From NCBI GenBank assembly GCA_014380825.1, contig JACMJD010000199.1:1-13258 (forward strand): a stretch of DNA of 13,258 nucleotides, given 5' to 3'. The stretch comes from Phycisphaerae bacterium. GTDB taxonomy: Bacteria; Planctomycetota; Phycisphaerae; Tepidisphaerales; Tepidisphaeraceae. Both the position numbers and the translations under genes were made by a program. Under the pieces are notes generated by a model, which was given only the letters and a program-made list of their open reading frames with translations, did not search any database and was not told where the DNA came from. Numbering within the stretch: the stretch's first letter is position 1; every line of letters starts with the position of its first letter. Below, one piece after another: positions 1 through 7,819 of the stretch.

Positions 1-383
1 AAAGCGACGTTGTAATTGATTAATAGCGCCAAGCGCAGGCCGGAGACTGCGAGGTAGCCAAGTGCCTGCGCAGTGTGGTTGTCATTGAGCGCGGAAACTG
101 TCTTGAGTTCAACGACGAGTTTGTTCCCCACGAGTAAATCGATCTTTTCCTCGCCAAGACACGCCCCTTTGTACATCACCTTCATCGCGACTTCGCAAGC
201 GAAAGGAATTCCGCGAAGCTGAAGCTCGCGGCACATAGCGAGCTTGTAGAACTTTTCGAGATGTCCGGCGCGCAGGTGTTTGTGCACTTCGATGGCCGCA
301 CCAATCACCGCATGCGCCAGTTTCTGCGTTTCGTCATCCGCCATCTCACCCCGCGCCTCGCGCAAATCAAAGAAGCTTGCCAT
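1..383 (-). CDS. GxxExxY family protein (PDDEXK_3-like), partial at window edge
   Basis: This minus-strand frame runs off the window edge at position 1, so only the first 127 codons are visible and the stop is not seen. The name-giving motif is G40-H-L-E43-K-F-Y46, inside IEVHKHLRAGHLEKFY. The segment EKIDLLVGNKLVVELK (residues 79-94) gives the D82 / E92-x-K94 pattern expected of a PD-(D/E)XK nuclease fold, and the visible end, ALLINYNVA, matches the family C-terminus. The family is about 130 residues long, so little is missing. The biochemical role is not established; a nuclease is only an inference from the fold. The ATG at 383 has GGGAAG upstream; an alternative ATG at 344 (MADDETQ) would remove 13 residues. 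The gene follows livG on the same strand, where livF would normally be, and an octamer repeat lies in the gap. Usual GPG before the motif is RAG here. Confidence 0.85.
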   Translation of the reverse strand, partial: MASFFDLREARGEMADDETQKLAHAVIGAAIEVHKHLRAGHLEKFYKLAMCRELQLRGIPFACEVAMKVMYKGACLGEEKIDLLVGNKLVVELKTVSALNDNHTAQALGYLAVSGLRLALLINYNVA

Positions 384-400
384 GTGATCTTCCCATTCTT

Positions 401-430
401 TGTCTTCTTCGTGTCTTCGTGCCTTCGTGG
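401..430 (-). repeat. Octamer tandem array (CACGAAGR)
   Basis: Read on the minus strand this is three consecutive octamers, CACGAAGG, CACGAAGA, CACGAAGA, followed by AGACA. It fills most of the short gap between the livG stop and the GxxExxY start. Similar purine-rich octamer phrases occur at 11096-11124 and 11174-11198. From memory, such arrays are dispersed in many planctomycete and verrucomicrobial genomes and are often found next to GxxExxY genes; that link is recalled, not computed here. Confidence 0.6.
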
Positions 431-440
431 CAAAAATTCT

Positions 441-1214
441 TTACGCTGGTTCTCCCAAGTAAGCTTCGATCACTTTCGGATTTTCCTGAATCTCCGCCGG
501 CGTGCCCACGGCGATGGTTTCGCCGTGATCCAGCACCGTGATGATTTCGCAGATGGTCATGACCAGCTTCATATCGTGTTCGATGAGTAAAATGCCGACA
601 CCGAACGTGTCGCGGATGAAGCGGATCAGTTTCATCAGCTCGATCTTCTCTTGCGGGTTCATCCCGGCCGCGGGTTCATCCAGCAGAAGGATCTTGGGTT
701 GCGTCGCAAGCGCGCGGGCGATTTCTAACCTTCGTTGGTCACCATAAGGGAGGTTCTTGGCGAGGAAGTCACATTTGTCCGCTAAGCCCAACGTGCGCAG
801 AAGTTCGAGGCCGGAGTTCTCGGCGAGCGCGCTTTCGCGCGCGAATCTTGGGGTGCGCAGGATTGTTCGCACCAGGCCTTGTCCGACCGGGCGGTTGAAT
901 CCGACGCAGACATTTTCCAGCACGCTGAGGTTGCCGAACAGCCGGATGTTCTGGAACGTGCGCGCGATTCCCGCGCGGTTGATCTGCATCGGCGGATGGC
1001 CGTCGATCCGTTTGCCGGCCAAGTAAATATGTCCGCTGCTGGGCGGGTACACGCCAGTGATCAGGTTGAACGCGGTCGTCTTGCCCGCGCCGTTCGGGCC
1101 GATCAGGCCGACGAGATCGCCGATGTTCACCTGCATGCTGAAGTCGCTCACCGCGCGCAGGCCGCCGAAGTTGCGGGAGACGTGATCGACGTTGAGCAGC
1201 CCGCCGTCGCTCAT
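441..1214 (-). CDS. livG: Branched-chain amino acid ABC transporter, ATP-binding protein LivG
   Basis: One of the two cytoplasmic ATPases that power the HAAT-type importer for leucine, isoleucine, valine or related amino acids. In order: Walker A GPNGAGKT (residues 39-46), Q-loop glutamine in ARTFQNIRL (Q88), a LivG-type signature [15 protein letters not shown] (155-169), Walker B ILLLDEP (175-181), D-loop AAGMN, and the H-loop histidine in LLIEHDM (H213). [14 protein letters not shown] and the C-terminal [18 protein letters not shown] are typical of LivG rather than LivF. The 257-residue length is normal. The start codon overlaps the livM stop by four bases (ATGA), so translation is probably coupled. 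A LivF partner is expected for a heterodimer but is not found downstream in this window. Confidence 0.95.
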   Translation of the reverse strand: MSDGGLLNVDHVSRNFGGLRAVSDFSMQVNIGDLVGLIGPNGAGKTTAFNLITGVYPPSSGHIYLAGKRIDGHPPMQINRAGIARTFQNIRLFGNLSVLENVCVGFNRPVGQGLVRTILRTPRFARESALAENSGLELLRTLGLADKCDFLAKNLPYGDQRRLEIARALATQPKILLLDEPAAGMNPQEKIELMKLIRFIRDTFGVGILLIEHDMKLVMTICEIITVLDHGETIAVGTPAEIQENPKVIEAYLGEPA

Positions 1215-2815
1215 GCCATCACCGTCGGTTCCGCGTTCTGGCGATCTTCGGTAGGCGTGGGCAATCGGCCGGAATTACCGAGCCGTTTTGGCCAAAGCTC
1301 GCGCCCGCCGAGCAAGCCTTGCGGGCGGAGCAGCATCATGAGGATGAGCGCGAGTGAATAGATGATCATGCGGAAGTCCGCCAGCCGAATGCCTTTCCAG
1401 ATCGCGAGCGCCCGAATGATTTCCCACGCCGCGCACGCGATGAGGACCGTCAGCACCGGGCCGAGCCACTTCTTGCCGCGCCACATTTGCACGCCGACAA
1501 TAACTGCGCAGATCACTATGACGGCCACCCATCCGCCGACGCCAAGGCTCGGCGGATCGCGAAGCAGTTCGGGCAGGATGGTCAGCACGGCTGCCGCGAG
1601 GATCGCACCGCTGATGCTGCCGAGTCCGCCCAGCGTGACCATGACCACGATCTCGATCGACTTGGTCATGTTGAAGAAGCCGGGCGTGATGCTGCGTTCG
1701 TGTAGTGCGAAGAGCGCGCCAGCAACCCCGCCGAAGAATGCGCCCAAAACGAACGCGGTGACTTTGCGTCCCGTCGTGCTCACGCCGCACGCGGAGGCGG
1801 CCACTTCGTCTTCGCGCACGGCGACGATCGCGCGGCCCTGCGGTGAATAGGCGATGCGCCAGATCACGAACGTCGTGACAACCGCGATGCCGTAGAGCCA
1901 GATGAAATCGGTGTATTTCGGAATGCGATCGAGCCCGAGCGCGCCGCCGAGCGGGGCGGCGTTCTGGATGATGATGCGGATGATCTCGGCCATGCCGAGC
2001 GTGGCGATCGCGAGGTAATCGCCGCGCAGTCGCAGGGCGGGTAGTCCGACGATGAATCCGGTGGCGGCGGCGAAGCATCCGGCGCCGATCAGGAGGATGA
2101 GGAAGCAAATTGGCCCGCGCGCGAATGCAGGAATCATCGCCGACATTTTCGCGGCGGCGGGCATGCCGGTTTCAATCAGGAACGTGAACAGCCGGTAGAT
2201 CCCGTCGAAAGATCGCGACCAGAGCAGGAAGGGTGAGCCGGTCAGCGTTCGCGATTCGAGCGAGATGTCCGTCAGCAGCCACGCGAACACCAGAAGGATC
2301 AGGATCGCCGGCAGAGTCGAATGCCATTTCCGCGACAGGCGGATCAGCGAGAAAACGCCATACATCACGCCCGCGACGATCGCGGCGACGGTGGCCAACG
2401 CAATGTAAAACCAAAGCGGCCCGCCCGCATTGTTGAACTTCTCGGAATAATGAATCGTCGGATATGCCGCCAGGTAAGCGCCGACCGCCATGAACCCGGC
2501 GTGGCCGAGCGAGAACTGTCCGCTGAATCCGTTAATGAGCTGAAGACTGACCGCAAGAATGATGTTGAACCCGATCGTCATCACGATGCGGAATGTGTAC
2601 GTGTCGACCTTCATGTGGTCGAGCAACATGCCGATCAACCACACACCCACGAGCAGCAGCGGCAGCGGCCCGTTCGCGATCAGCGTCTGCATCCATGGCG
2701 AAAAGCCGGCGCCGAGCGCGCCGCGCGCTGCGAAGTGATCGGTGGTGCCCGCGACGCCTGCGAGACGCGCGCTGCGATCCACGACAGGAGACTGTTCAGA
2801 CTTTTTCAACGACAT
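1211..2815 (-). CDS. livM: Branched-chain amino acid ABC transporter, permease LivM (enlarged)
   Basis: Inner-membrane permease that pairs with LivH. Family hallmarks are visible: LINGFSGQFSLGHAGFMAVGAYLA near residues 93-116, GLPALRLRGDYLAIATLGMAEIIR (257-280), the cytoplasmic coupling region SPQGRAIVAVREDEVAASACGV (324-345), VTLGGLGSISGAILAAAVLTILPE (393-416), and the terminal RPQGLLGG (497-504). At 534 residues it is far longer than the usual 300-430. The excess lies in two places: a hydrophobic stretch at about 124-240, before the RLRGDY motif, and another at about 421-478, between ILPELLRD and the last helix. Both look like added membrane helices. There is also a 40-residue polar N-terminus. 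The start lies inside the end of livH (20-base overlap); the Shine-Dalgarno sequence is weak. Confidence 0.93.
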   Translation of the reverse strand: MSLKKSEQSPVVDRSARLAGVAGTTDHFAARGALGAGFSPWMQTLIANGPLPLLLVGVWLIGMLLDHMKVDTYTFRIVMTIGFNIILAVSLQLINGFSGQFSLGHAGFMAVGAYLAAYPTIHYSEKFNNAGGPLWFYIALATVAAIVAGVMYGVFSLIRLSRKWHSTLPAILILLVFAWLLTDISLESRTLTGSPFLLWSRSFDGIYRLFTFLIETGMPAAAKMSAMIPAFARGPICFLILLIGAGCFAAATGFIVGLPALRLRGDYLAIATLGMAEIIRIIIQNAAPLGGALGLDRIPKYTDFIWLYGIAVVTTFVIWRIAYSPQGRAIVAVREDEVAASACGVSTTGRKVTAFVLGAFFGGVAGALFALHERSITPGFFNMTKSIEIVVMVTLGGLGSISGAILAAAVLTILPELLRDPPSLGVGGWVAVIVICAVIVGVQMWRGKKWLGPVLTVLIACAAWEIIRALAIWKGIRLADFRMIIYSLALILMMLLRPQGLLGGRELWPKRLGNSGRLPTPTEDRQNAEPTVMA

Positions 2816-3746
2816 GCTTGCCGAGCAATCCGGAAGGTTTCACGAGCAGAATCGCGATCAGAATGACAAACGCAATCCCATCTTTGTATTGGCTGCCGTT
2901 GGGGAGATAAGCGATCACCATCACTTCGACGAGCCCCAGCACGATCGCGCCCACCACCGCGCCGGCGATGTTTCCAATCCCGCCAAACACCGCCGCGACG
3001 AAAGCTTTCACACCGGGATACAGGCCCATCAGCGGCTCGACCTTCGGATATTTGATTGCGTACATCACGCCCGCCGCCGCTGCGAGCGTGGACCCGAGAA
3101 TGAATGTGAAGCTGATGATGCGGTTGATGTTGATGCCCATCAGCGCGGCCGTGTCGAAGCGAAAGCTCACTGCGCGCAGCGCCATGCCGGTCTTGGTTTT
3201 CAGGACGATGTAGCTGAGCGTGAACATCAGAAGCAGTGTGACGACCAGGATGAGCGCGTCGACGCGGCTGATGACGACCGAGCCCATCGAGAAGAGTTGC
3301 TTCTCGATTCCGGGCATCATGTCGCGCGGAAACGACTGCGGCGTCGGCCCGAACACGGCAGGGTGCTGGCCGCCGAACTCCAGGAGCAGCGAGATGCCGA
3401 TCGCGGTAATGAGTGAATTGATGCGCGGCTTGTCGCGCAGCGGGCGATACGCGAAGCGCTCGATGACGAATCCCAATACGCCACATAGCGTGATTGCGAT
3501 GCCCGCGCACAGCAGGAACAGCCACCACGATTTGGTGATCGTCTCCCCACCGACCGCGACCCATCCAAGCTTGCGCGCCGACACGAGCGTCATCATCGCG
3601 CCGACCATGAAGATATCGCCGTGCGCGAAGTTGATGAGCTGAAGCACGCCGTACAGCATCGTGTACCCAACGGCGATCAGCGCGTAGATCGCACCAAGCG
3701 ACAAGCCGTTGATGAGCTGCTGGAGGAATTCCTGGAATTGCTGCAT
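2796..3746 (-). CDS. livH: Branched-chain amino acid ABC transporter, permease LivH
   Basis: Inner-membrane permease of the HAAT importer. The N-terminus INGLSLGAIYALIAVGYTMLYGVLQLINFAHGDIFMVGA (about residues 12-50) is the classic LivH signature. Further conserved segments are the cytoplasmic loop ERFAYRPLRDKPRINSLITAIGISLLLE, KTGMALRAVSFRFDTAALMGININRIISFTF in the middle (EAA-like coupling loop), and AFVAAVFGGIGNIAGAVVGAIVLGLVE near the C-terminus, ending in KPSGLLGK. The length of 316 residues is close to the family norm (about 300). It overlaps livM by 20 bases, and 134 bases separate it from livK; that gap is mostly filled by a palindrome. No clear Shine-Dalgarno sequence precedes the ATG. 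Confidence 0.95.
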   Translation of the reverse strand: MQQFQEFLQQLINGLSLGAIYALIAVGYTMLYGVLQLINFAHGDIFMVGAMMTLVSARKLGWVAVGGETITKSWWLFLLCAGIAITLCGVLGFVIERFAYRPLRDKPRINSLITAIGISLLLEFGGQHPAVFGPTPQSFPRDMMPGIEKQLFSMGSVVISRVDALILVVTLLLMFTLSYIVLKTKTGMALRAVSFRFDTAALMGININRIISFTFILGSTLAAAAGVMYAIKYPKVEPLMGLYPGVKAFVAAVFGGIGNIAGAVVGAIVLGLVEVMVIAYLPNGSQYKDGIAFVILIAILLVKPSGLLGKHVVEKV

Positions 3747-3785
3747 TCGGTGCTTAGTTCACAAGTGCGCGCTCGCGCAACGCGT

Positions 3786-3868
3786 GTCATCCTGAGCGCA
3801 GCGAAGGACCTCGATGCGGCGGTTGGCGCACATGGCATCCCGAGATCCTTCGCTTCGCTCAGGATGAC
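3786..3868. repeat. Long imperfect palindrome between livK and livH (REP-like)
   Basis: Arms 3786-3813 and 3841-3868 are 28 bases each with two mismatches; the loop is 27 bases. The outer ends read GTCATCCTGAGCG on one side and its complement on the other. It starts 13 bases downstream of the livK stop on the transcribed strand. It shares the pattern GTCATYCYGAGCG...GCGARGRAYCTCG with the palindrome at 5163-5241, so both belong to one dispersed family. There is no T-tract, so it is not a simple intrinsic terminator; as RNA it would form a hairpin that could protect livK mRNA from 3' decay. Confidence 0.85.
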
Positions 3869-3880
3869 GTGGGACGCGAA

Positions 3881-5062
3881 TCACTCCGGCTTCACCGTTC
3901 CGGCATAGTTGAACTTGCCATTTTGAATCTTCAGGATCACGACCGACTTCTTCGCGTTGTGATCCTGATCGATCGTCGTCACGCCGCTGGCGCCGGGGTA
4001 GTCCTTGGTGGCGGCCAGCGCTTCGGCGACCTTGGTCCCGTCGGTGCTGCCGGCGCGGGTCATGGCGTCGCACATGATCTTCATCGCGTCGTACGCGAGG
4101 ATCGCCATCGCATCGGGCGTTTTCCCGCCGAACTTGGTCTTGTAATCCGCGACGAACTTCTTCACCTCCGGCCGATCTTCGTCGGGCGAGTAGTGATTCG
4201 AGAAGTAGCAGCCTTCAATCGCTTCCTGGCCGATCTTCACGGTCTGGTCGCTGTCCCAACCGTCGCCGCCCAGCAGCGGGGCTTTGATGCCCAACTCGCG
4301 CGCCTGCTTGGCGATCAGCCCGGCCTCGGTGTAGTAGCCGCTGACGAAGATCGCTTCCGGATTCGCGGCCTTGATCTTGGTCAGCTGGCCTTTGAAATCT
4401 ACGTCGGACTTTTCCGTGTACGCAGCGACTTCCGAAATTTCACCGCCGCGCTTTTTGACGGCGGCGATGAAATAATCCTTCAAGCCCACACCGTAATCGC
4501 TGTTCACCGGGAAGAGCACGGCGAATCGCTTCATTCCCAGACCCTTGGGCGCCGCATCCATCGCGAAGTTCGCCATGGCCGTACCCTGGAACGGATCGAT
4601 GAAGCAATTGCGGAAGACGTATTGATAACCTTCGGTGACCTTCGGGTTGGTGCTGCCGGGCGAGAGCATCGGGATCTTGGCGTCTTCGCAAACCGGCGCG
4701 ATCGCGATCGATCGGCTGGATGCGATCTCGCCGAGGATCGCGTGTACCTTGTCGCGCGTGATCAGCTTGCTGCACGCCGTCTTCGCTTCGTCGGCCAGCG
4801 AGCGATCGTCTTCGGTGATCAACTGCACCTTGCGACCGAGCACGCCGCCCTTGCCGTTGATCTCATCCAGCGCAAGTTGAATGCCTTCGTCGGCGCTCAC
4901 GCCGAACGTCGCGGTGTCGCCGGTCTTCGAGGCGACGTGACCGATTTTGATATCGCCGCCCCTGTCGCTGGACGATGACGCGGACCCGCCGCCTTCTTTA
5001 TTGCAGCCAACGAATAGAACGCTTAAACCGATCAGAAAACAGGCGAGGATTTGCAATTTCAT
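3881..5062 (-). CDS. livK: Branched-chain amino acid ABC transporter, substrate-binding lipoprotein
   Basis: Extracytoplasmic solute receptor that delivers the amino acid to LivH/LivM. The N-terminus is a lipoprotein signal, MKLQILACFLIGLSVLFVGC, with lipobox FVGC and lipidation at C20, followed by a flexible Gly/Ser linker. The mature part has Peripla_BP_6 hallmarks: IKIGHVASKTGDTATFGVSADEG, LALDEINGKGGVLGRKVQLITEDDRS, ILGEIASSRSIAIAPVCEDAKIPMLSPGSTNP, FPVNSDYGVGLKDYF and DVDFKGQLTKIKAANPEAIFVSGYYTEAGLIAKQARELG. The 393 residues fit the family. GGAG lies seven bases before the ATG. As first gene of the minus-strand operon it sits head-to-head with the ABC-2 exporter genes, with 236 bases between starts. 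The exact substrate (Leu/Ile/Val, amide or urea) cannot be read from sequence. Confidence 0.94.
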   Translation of the reverse strand: MKLQILACFLIGLSVLFVGCNKEGGGSASSSSDRGGDIKIGHVASKTGDTATFGVSADEGIQLALDEINGKGGVLGRKVQLITEDDRSLADEAKTACSKLITRDKVHAILGEIASSRSIAIAPVCEDAKIPMLSPGSTNPKVTEGYQYVFRNCFIDPFQGTAMANFAMDAAPKGLGMKRFAVLFPVNSDYGVGLKDYFIAAVKKRGGEISEVAAYTEKSDVDFKGQLTKIKAANPEAIFVSGYYTEAGLIAKQARELGIKAPLLGGDGWDSDQTVKIGQEAIEGCYFSNHYSPDEDRPEVKKFVADYKTKFGGKTPDAMAILAYDAMKIMCDAMTRAGSTDGTKVAEALAATKDYPGASGVTTIDQDHNAKKSVVILKIQNGKFNYAGTVKPE

Positions 5063-5162
5063 GGTCAGGCTCCGCAGAAGAATTGAACGCGGCGAAATGT
5101 ATCAGTGGGTGGTGATAACTGCAACAAAACGACCGCAATAACGCGTGAACGCGCAGCGTCCT

Positions 5163-5241
5163 GTCATTCCGAGCGAAGCGAGGAATCTCGGGAGCCGAAG
5201 CCGTCATCCCTCCCGAGATTCCGCGCGGCGCTCGGAATGAC
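5163..5241. repeat. Long imperfect palindrome in the livK / ABC exporter divergent region
   Basis: Arms 5163-5193 and 5211-5241 are 31 bases each with three mismatches, around a 17-base loop. The outer ends read GTCATTCCGAGCG and its complement. It is related in sequence to the element at 3786-3868, so livK is bracketed by two members of one family. It takes up a third of the 236-base divergent intergenic region, on the exporter side, and must leave both promoters in the remaining sequence. Confidence 0.87.
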
Positions 5242-5298
5242 CGTCGTTCCGCTGCTGGATTGTTGATTCCAGTCAGTGTGATTAGTGTTTCGCCACTG

Positions 5299-6255
5299 AT
5301 GTCCGCCAACGGCGAACCATTGATCTCGATCGATTCGCTGCGCGTGCAGTTTGATGACCTGGTCGCGGTGCGCGATGTCAGCTTGAAGCTGCCGGCTTCG
5401 TGCCTCGTCGGATTGATCGGACCGAACGGCGCGGGCAAGACGACGTTCATCCGCGCGCTGGCCGGCCTGCAAGCGCCGACGCGCGGACTGGTTCACGTGC
5501 TGGGCGAGCGCGTCGTGCCAGGCAACATCGCGGCGCTGCGGCACATTGGGTTCACGCCCGACACGCCGCCCGCGTATGACGAGCTGACGGTTCGGCAATT
5601 CCTGCAAATGATCGGCAAGGGCTATCAGCTCTCGACGAGCGAAGCGGATGAGCGGATTGATTTCTGGCTGGAAAAAGTTTGGCTGACTGACAAGGCCGCG
5701 GTGAAGGTGAAACAGCTTTCGCGTGGCATGCGGCAGCGACTTGGCATCGCGCGCACGCTGTTGCCGAATCCAACCGTGATCCTGCTGGACGAACCCGCCG
5801 CCGGTCTCGACCCGGCCGGTCGTGTGCAGTTTCGGCAACTGCTGATGAACCTGCGTGACCAGGGCAAAACGCTGATCGTCTCCTCGCACATCCTGGCGGA
5901 CATGAGCGAATACTGCACGCACATCGCGATCATGGCCGCCGGCGCGATCGTGCAGTTCGGCACCGTGGCGCAGGTCGCCGGTAACGGCGCGATCGAAGGC
6001 CGCTGCCGCTACACGATCGTACTGGCGTCGCCCGTGGCGGGGATCGATCGAATGCTCGCCAGCATCGAGGGCGTGGCCGATGTGCAGGTCGATTCCGGCG
6101 ATCGCATCATGCTCGAATATTTCATCGAGCGCGACCGCGCGGCCGCGCTGCTGCGCGAATTGATCGCGCGGCAGATTCCGGTTGCATCATTCGCCATCAA
6201 CACGCAGGGATTGGAAGAGGCGTATCTCCGCACCGGCATTCGGCAGGTGGACTAA
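5299..6255 (+). CDS. ABC-2 type transporter, ATP-binding protein
   Basis: Cytoplasmic ATPase of a probable exporter, CcmA/COG1131-like. From the ATG at 5299 the protein has 318 residues: Walker A GPNGAGKT (41-48), signature LSRGMRQRLGIAR (140-152), Walker B TVILLDEP (159-166), AAGLDP D-loop, and the H-loop SSH (195-197). The Q-loop reads GFTPDTPPAYDELTV, with Asp where Gln is usual; replacement by an acidic residue is common in this exporter group. The C-terminal hundred residues (from about 225) form the ACT-like tail typical of COG1131 ATPases, ending LEEAYLR. The frame stays open up to a TTG at 5260, but MSANGEPLISI aligns better as the N-terminus; neither start has a clear Shine-Dalgarno sequence. 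The permease gene follows after 17 bases. The exported substrate is unknown. Confidence 0.92.
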   Translation: MSANGEPLISIDSLRVQFDDLVAVRDVSLKLPASCLVGLIGPNGAGKTTFIRALAGLQAPTRGLVHVLGERVVPGNIAALRHIGFTPDTPPAYDELTVRQFLQMIGKGYQLSTSEADERIDFWLEKVWLTDKAAVKVKQLSRGMRQRLGIARTLLPNPTVILLDEPAAGLDPAGRVQFRQLLMNLRDQGKTLIVSSHILADMSEYCTHIAIMAAGAIVQFGTVAQVAGNGAIEGRCRYTIVLASPVAGIDRMLASIEGVADVQVDSGDRIMLEYFIERDRAAALLRELIARQIPVASFAINTQGLEEAYLRTGIRQVD

Positions 6256-6272
6256 AGCGGATGGATTAACCC

Positions 6273-7763
6273 ATGACCAACAACGCCATCGCCTGGGCGC
6301 AATTTCAACTTCGCGGCGGACTGCGAAACACGCTGATCTTCTGCGGCGTGTATGCCGCCGCCGTGATCGGGGCCTACGCGTTTCTGCACAGCGCCGATCC
6401 GCGCAACGCGGGTTGGCCGGCGGGGTGGATCAATCTGCTGCTGGGGATTCAATCTTTCGGACTGCTGGTATTTGGCAGCTCGCGCGTCGGTGCTGCAATT
6501 CGAGGAGACGTCGCCAGCCGGATGATCGAATCGCATCGCCTGATGTCCACGCCCGCGCCGCACGCGGTCGCCGGCTACATGATCGGCGGCGGCTCGCAGG
6601 CGCTGTTCGCGTTTGTCACCACGTTCTCCATCGGCGCCGTCATCAGCGCCACCGCGGGGCTGGCGACCGACCGGTGGATTCTCAGCAACGGAATCCTGCT
6701 GGTGTTCGCGGTGTTCATCTGGTCGATCGTGGCGTTGCTGTCGTTCGTGACTTCCAAGGGATTGCTCGGCCTGGGCTGGATGATCGGGCTGTTCGCATTG
6801 GTCTCGATTTCGCGCGGACTAGTCACGATCTTCGTGCCGGCGCTGACGATCCTGTGCAGCCCGATCATGGGCGGATCGATCTTCATAGCCCCCGGCGGCG
6901 GCTCCGCGCCGTCGTTGGGATACGGAGCGTCGCTGGTCGGACAAGGAATCATCGGCACGCTGTTCTTCTTCGCGGCGGCGCGTCGATATCGCAGCGCGGA
7001 ATCGACCGGATTCACGCCGCTCATGGCACTCGCGCTGGTCGCCGCGTGGGTGGCGCTCAGCGTGTTTGCGATGAAGAAATGGGAAGCGATCCAGCCGGCG
7101 ATTTTCCGCGCGGCAGACTTCGATCGCGATCTTCTGCCCATTCAGACAATCGTGACGACCGCGGTGACCATGCTGCTTGCGCTGCTGCCGCTGGCGGTCA
7201 GCTCGCGGGCGCATCGACAGTGGAAGCGGCATCGCGCGTTGAATGATCCGGGCTTAGGGCGCCGGCCAATTCATCCGGCACTGGCTGTGGTGCTTTGCGC
7301 GGCGATGTGCCTGGCGATCGGGTTTTTCGTGCCGAGCAAACTTCTCTTTCTCCAACGCGCGGGATTTTGGGTATACACGGCCGGCATTACGCAGCAGCCG
7401 GCCGCGTTGATCCTCACCGGGGCTACGCTTCTGGCGTACTTCTTCTCATGCAGCTACCTCTTTCGCATCATTCACCGCAGCGCCAGCGGGCGCGGCGGCG
7501 CGGTGATCGCCGGCATCTTCACGCTGCTGATCTGGCTCGGCCCGCTGGTGATCGAAGCGATCAGCAACGCGATGCGCGATGACACGCGCGACTTTGTCTG
7601 GTCGCACGTCGCCGGATGGAGCCCGCTGGGCGCGCTCATCCTCATCTGGGGCCGCATCGGCGTCGACGCCGCGCCGGGTGTAGCCGGACAACTCACCGTC
7701 GCCGCGGCGCTGGCGCTGTTATTTTATTTGACCGACCGACGCCGACGTGCGGATGTAATCTGA
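6273..7763 (+). CDS. ABC-2 type transporter, multi-spanning permease subunit
   Basis: Membrane partner of the preceding ATPase, 17 bases downstream and on the same strand. The 496 residues contain about a dozen hydrophobic helices, starting with LIFCGVYAAAVIGAYAFL (about 21-38). Between the second and third helices, the segment IRGDVASRMIESHRLMSTPAPHAVAGYMIGG (about 76-106) resembles the cytoplasmic loop of ABC-2 permeases that usually reads EReeGTLelLlsTPls...ivlGK, which supports the family assignment. A central hydrophilic break with SRAHRQWKRHRALNDPGLGRRPIHP (about 310-334) divides the protein into two membrane halves, so one polypeptide may supply the equivalent of two permease domains. 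The C-terminus is basic (TDRRRRADVI). There is no strong sequence match to a named transporter, so substrate and direction are inferred from the ATPase type only. Confidence 0.85.
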   Translation: MTNNAIAWAQFQLRGGLRNTLIFCGVYAAAVIGAYAFLHSADPRNAGWPAGWINLLLGIQSFGLLVFGSSRVGAAIRGDVASRMIESHRLMSTPAPHAVAGYMIGGGSQALFAFVTTFSIGAVISATAGLATDRWILSNGILLVFAVFIWSIVALLSFVTSKGLLGLGWMIGLFALVSISRGLVTIFVPALTILCSPIMGGSIFIAPGGGSAPSLGYGASLVGQGIIGTLFFFAAARRYRSAESTGFTPLMALALVAAWVALSVFAMKKWEAIQPAIFRAADFDRDLLPIQTIVTTAVTMLLALLPLAVSSRAHRQWKRHRALNDPGLGRRPIHPALAVVLCAAMCLAIGFFVPSKLLFLQRAGFWVYTAGITQQPAALILTGATLLAYFFSCSYLFRIIHRSASGRGGAVIAGIFTLLIWLGPLVIEAISNAMRDDTRDFVWSHVAGWSPLGALILIWGRIGVDAAPGVAGQLTVAAALALLFYLTDRRRRADVI

Positions 7764-7782
7764 TCTCGCGTTGCTTGCAGCG

Positions 7783-7811
7783 TTGCCCGCATCGCGCACT
7801 ATCGTTACAGT
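7783..7811 (+). promoter_or_regulatory. Candidate sigma70-type promoter giving a near-leaderless transcript
   Basis: TTGCCC (7783-7788), 17-base spacer, TACAGT (7806-7811); each hexamer matches the consensus at four of six positions. The next gene's ATG is at 7820, only eight bases beyond the -10 box, so transcription would begin at or next to the start codon. No Shine-Dalgarno sequence precedes that ATG, which fits. The same arrangement is seen at atpC. Confidence 0.45.
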
Positions 7812-7819
7812 TTCCCCGC

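Noticed and set aside
401..430. Possible CRISPR array
   Set aside because: The units are contiguous octamers without spacers; the same holds for the heptamers at 13072-13106, and the boxes at 10949-11340 are too short and degenerate.
3869..4978. 369-codon plus-strand open frame opposite livK
   Set aside because: It is the antisense shadow of livK; the peptide is rich in Arg, His, Asp and Val with no motifs, while the opposite strand encodes a complete binding protein with lipobox.
5260..5298. TTG start for the ABC ATPase, 13 codons upstream
   Set aside because: The added residues LIPVSVISVSPL are not family-like, and an ATG follows that gives the normal N-terminus.
6182..7246. 354-codon plus-strand open frame overlapping the exporter permease
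   Set aside because: Arg-rich out-of-frame translation of the permease region; no family resemblance or membrane pattern.
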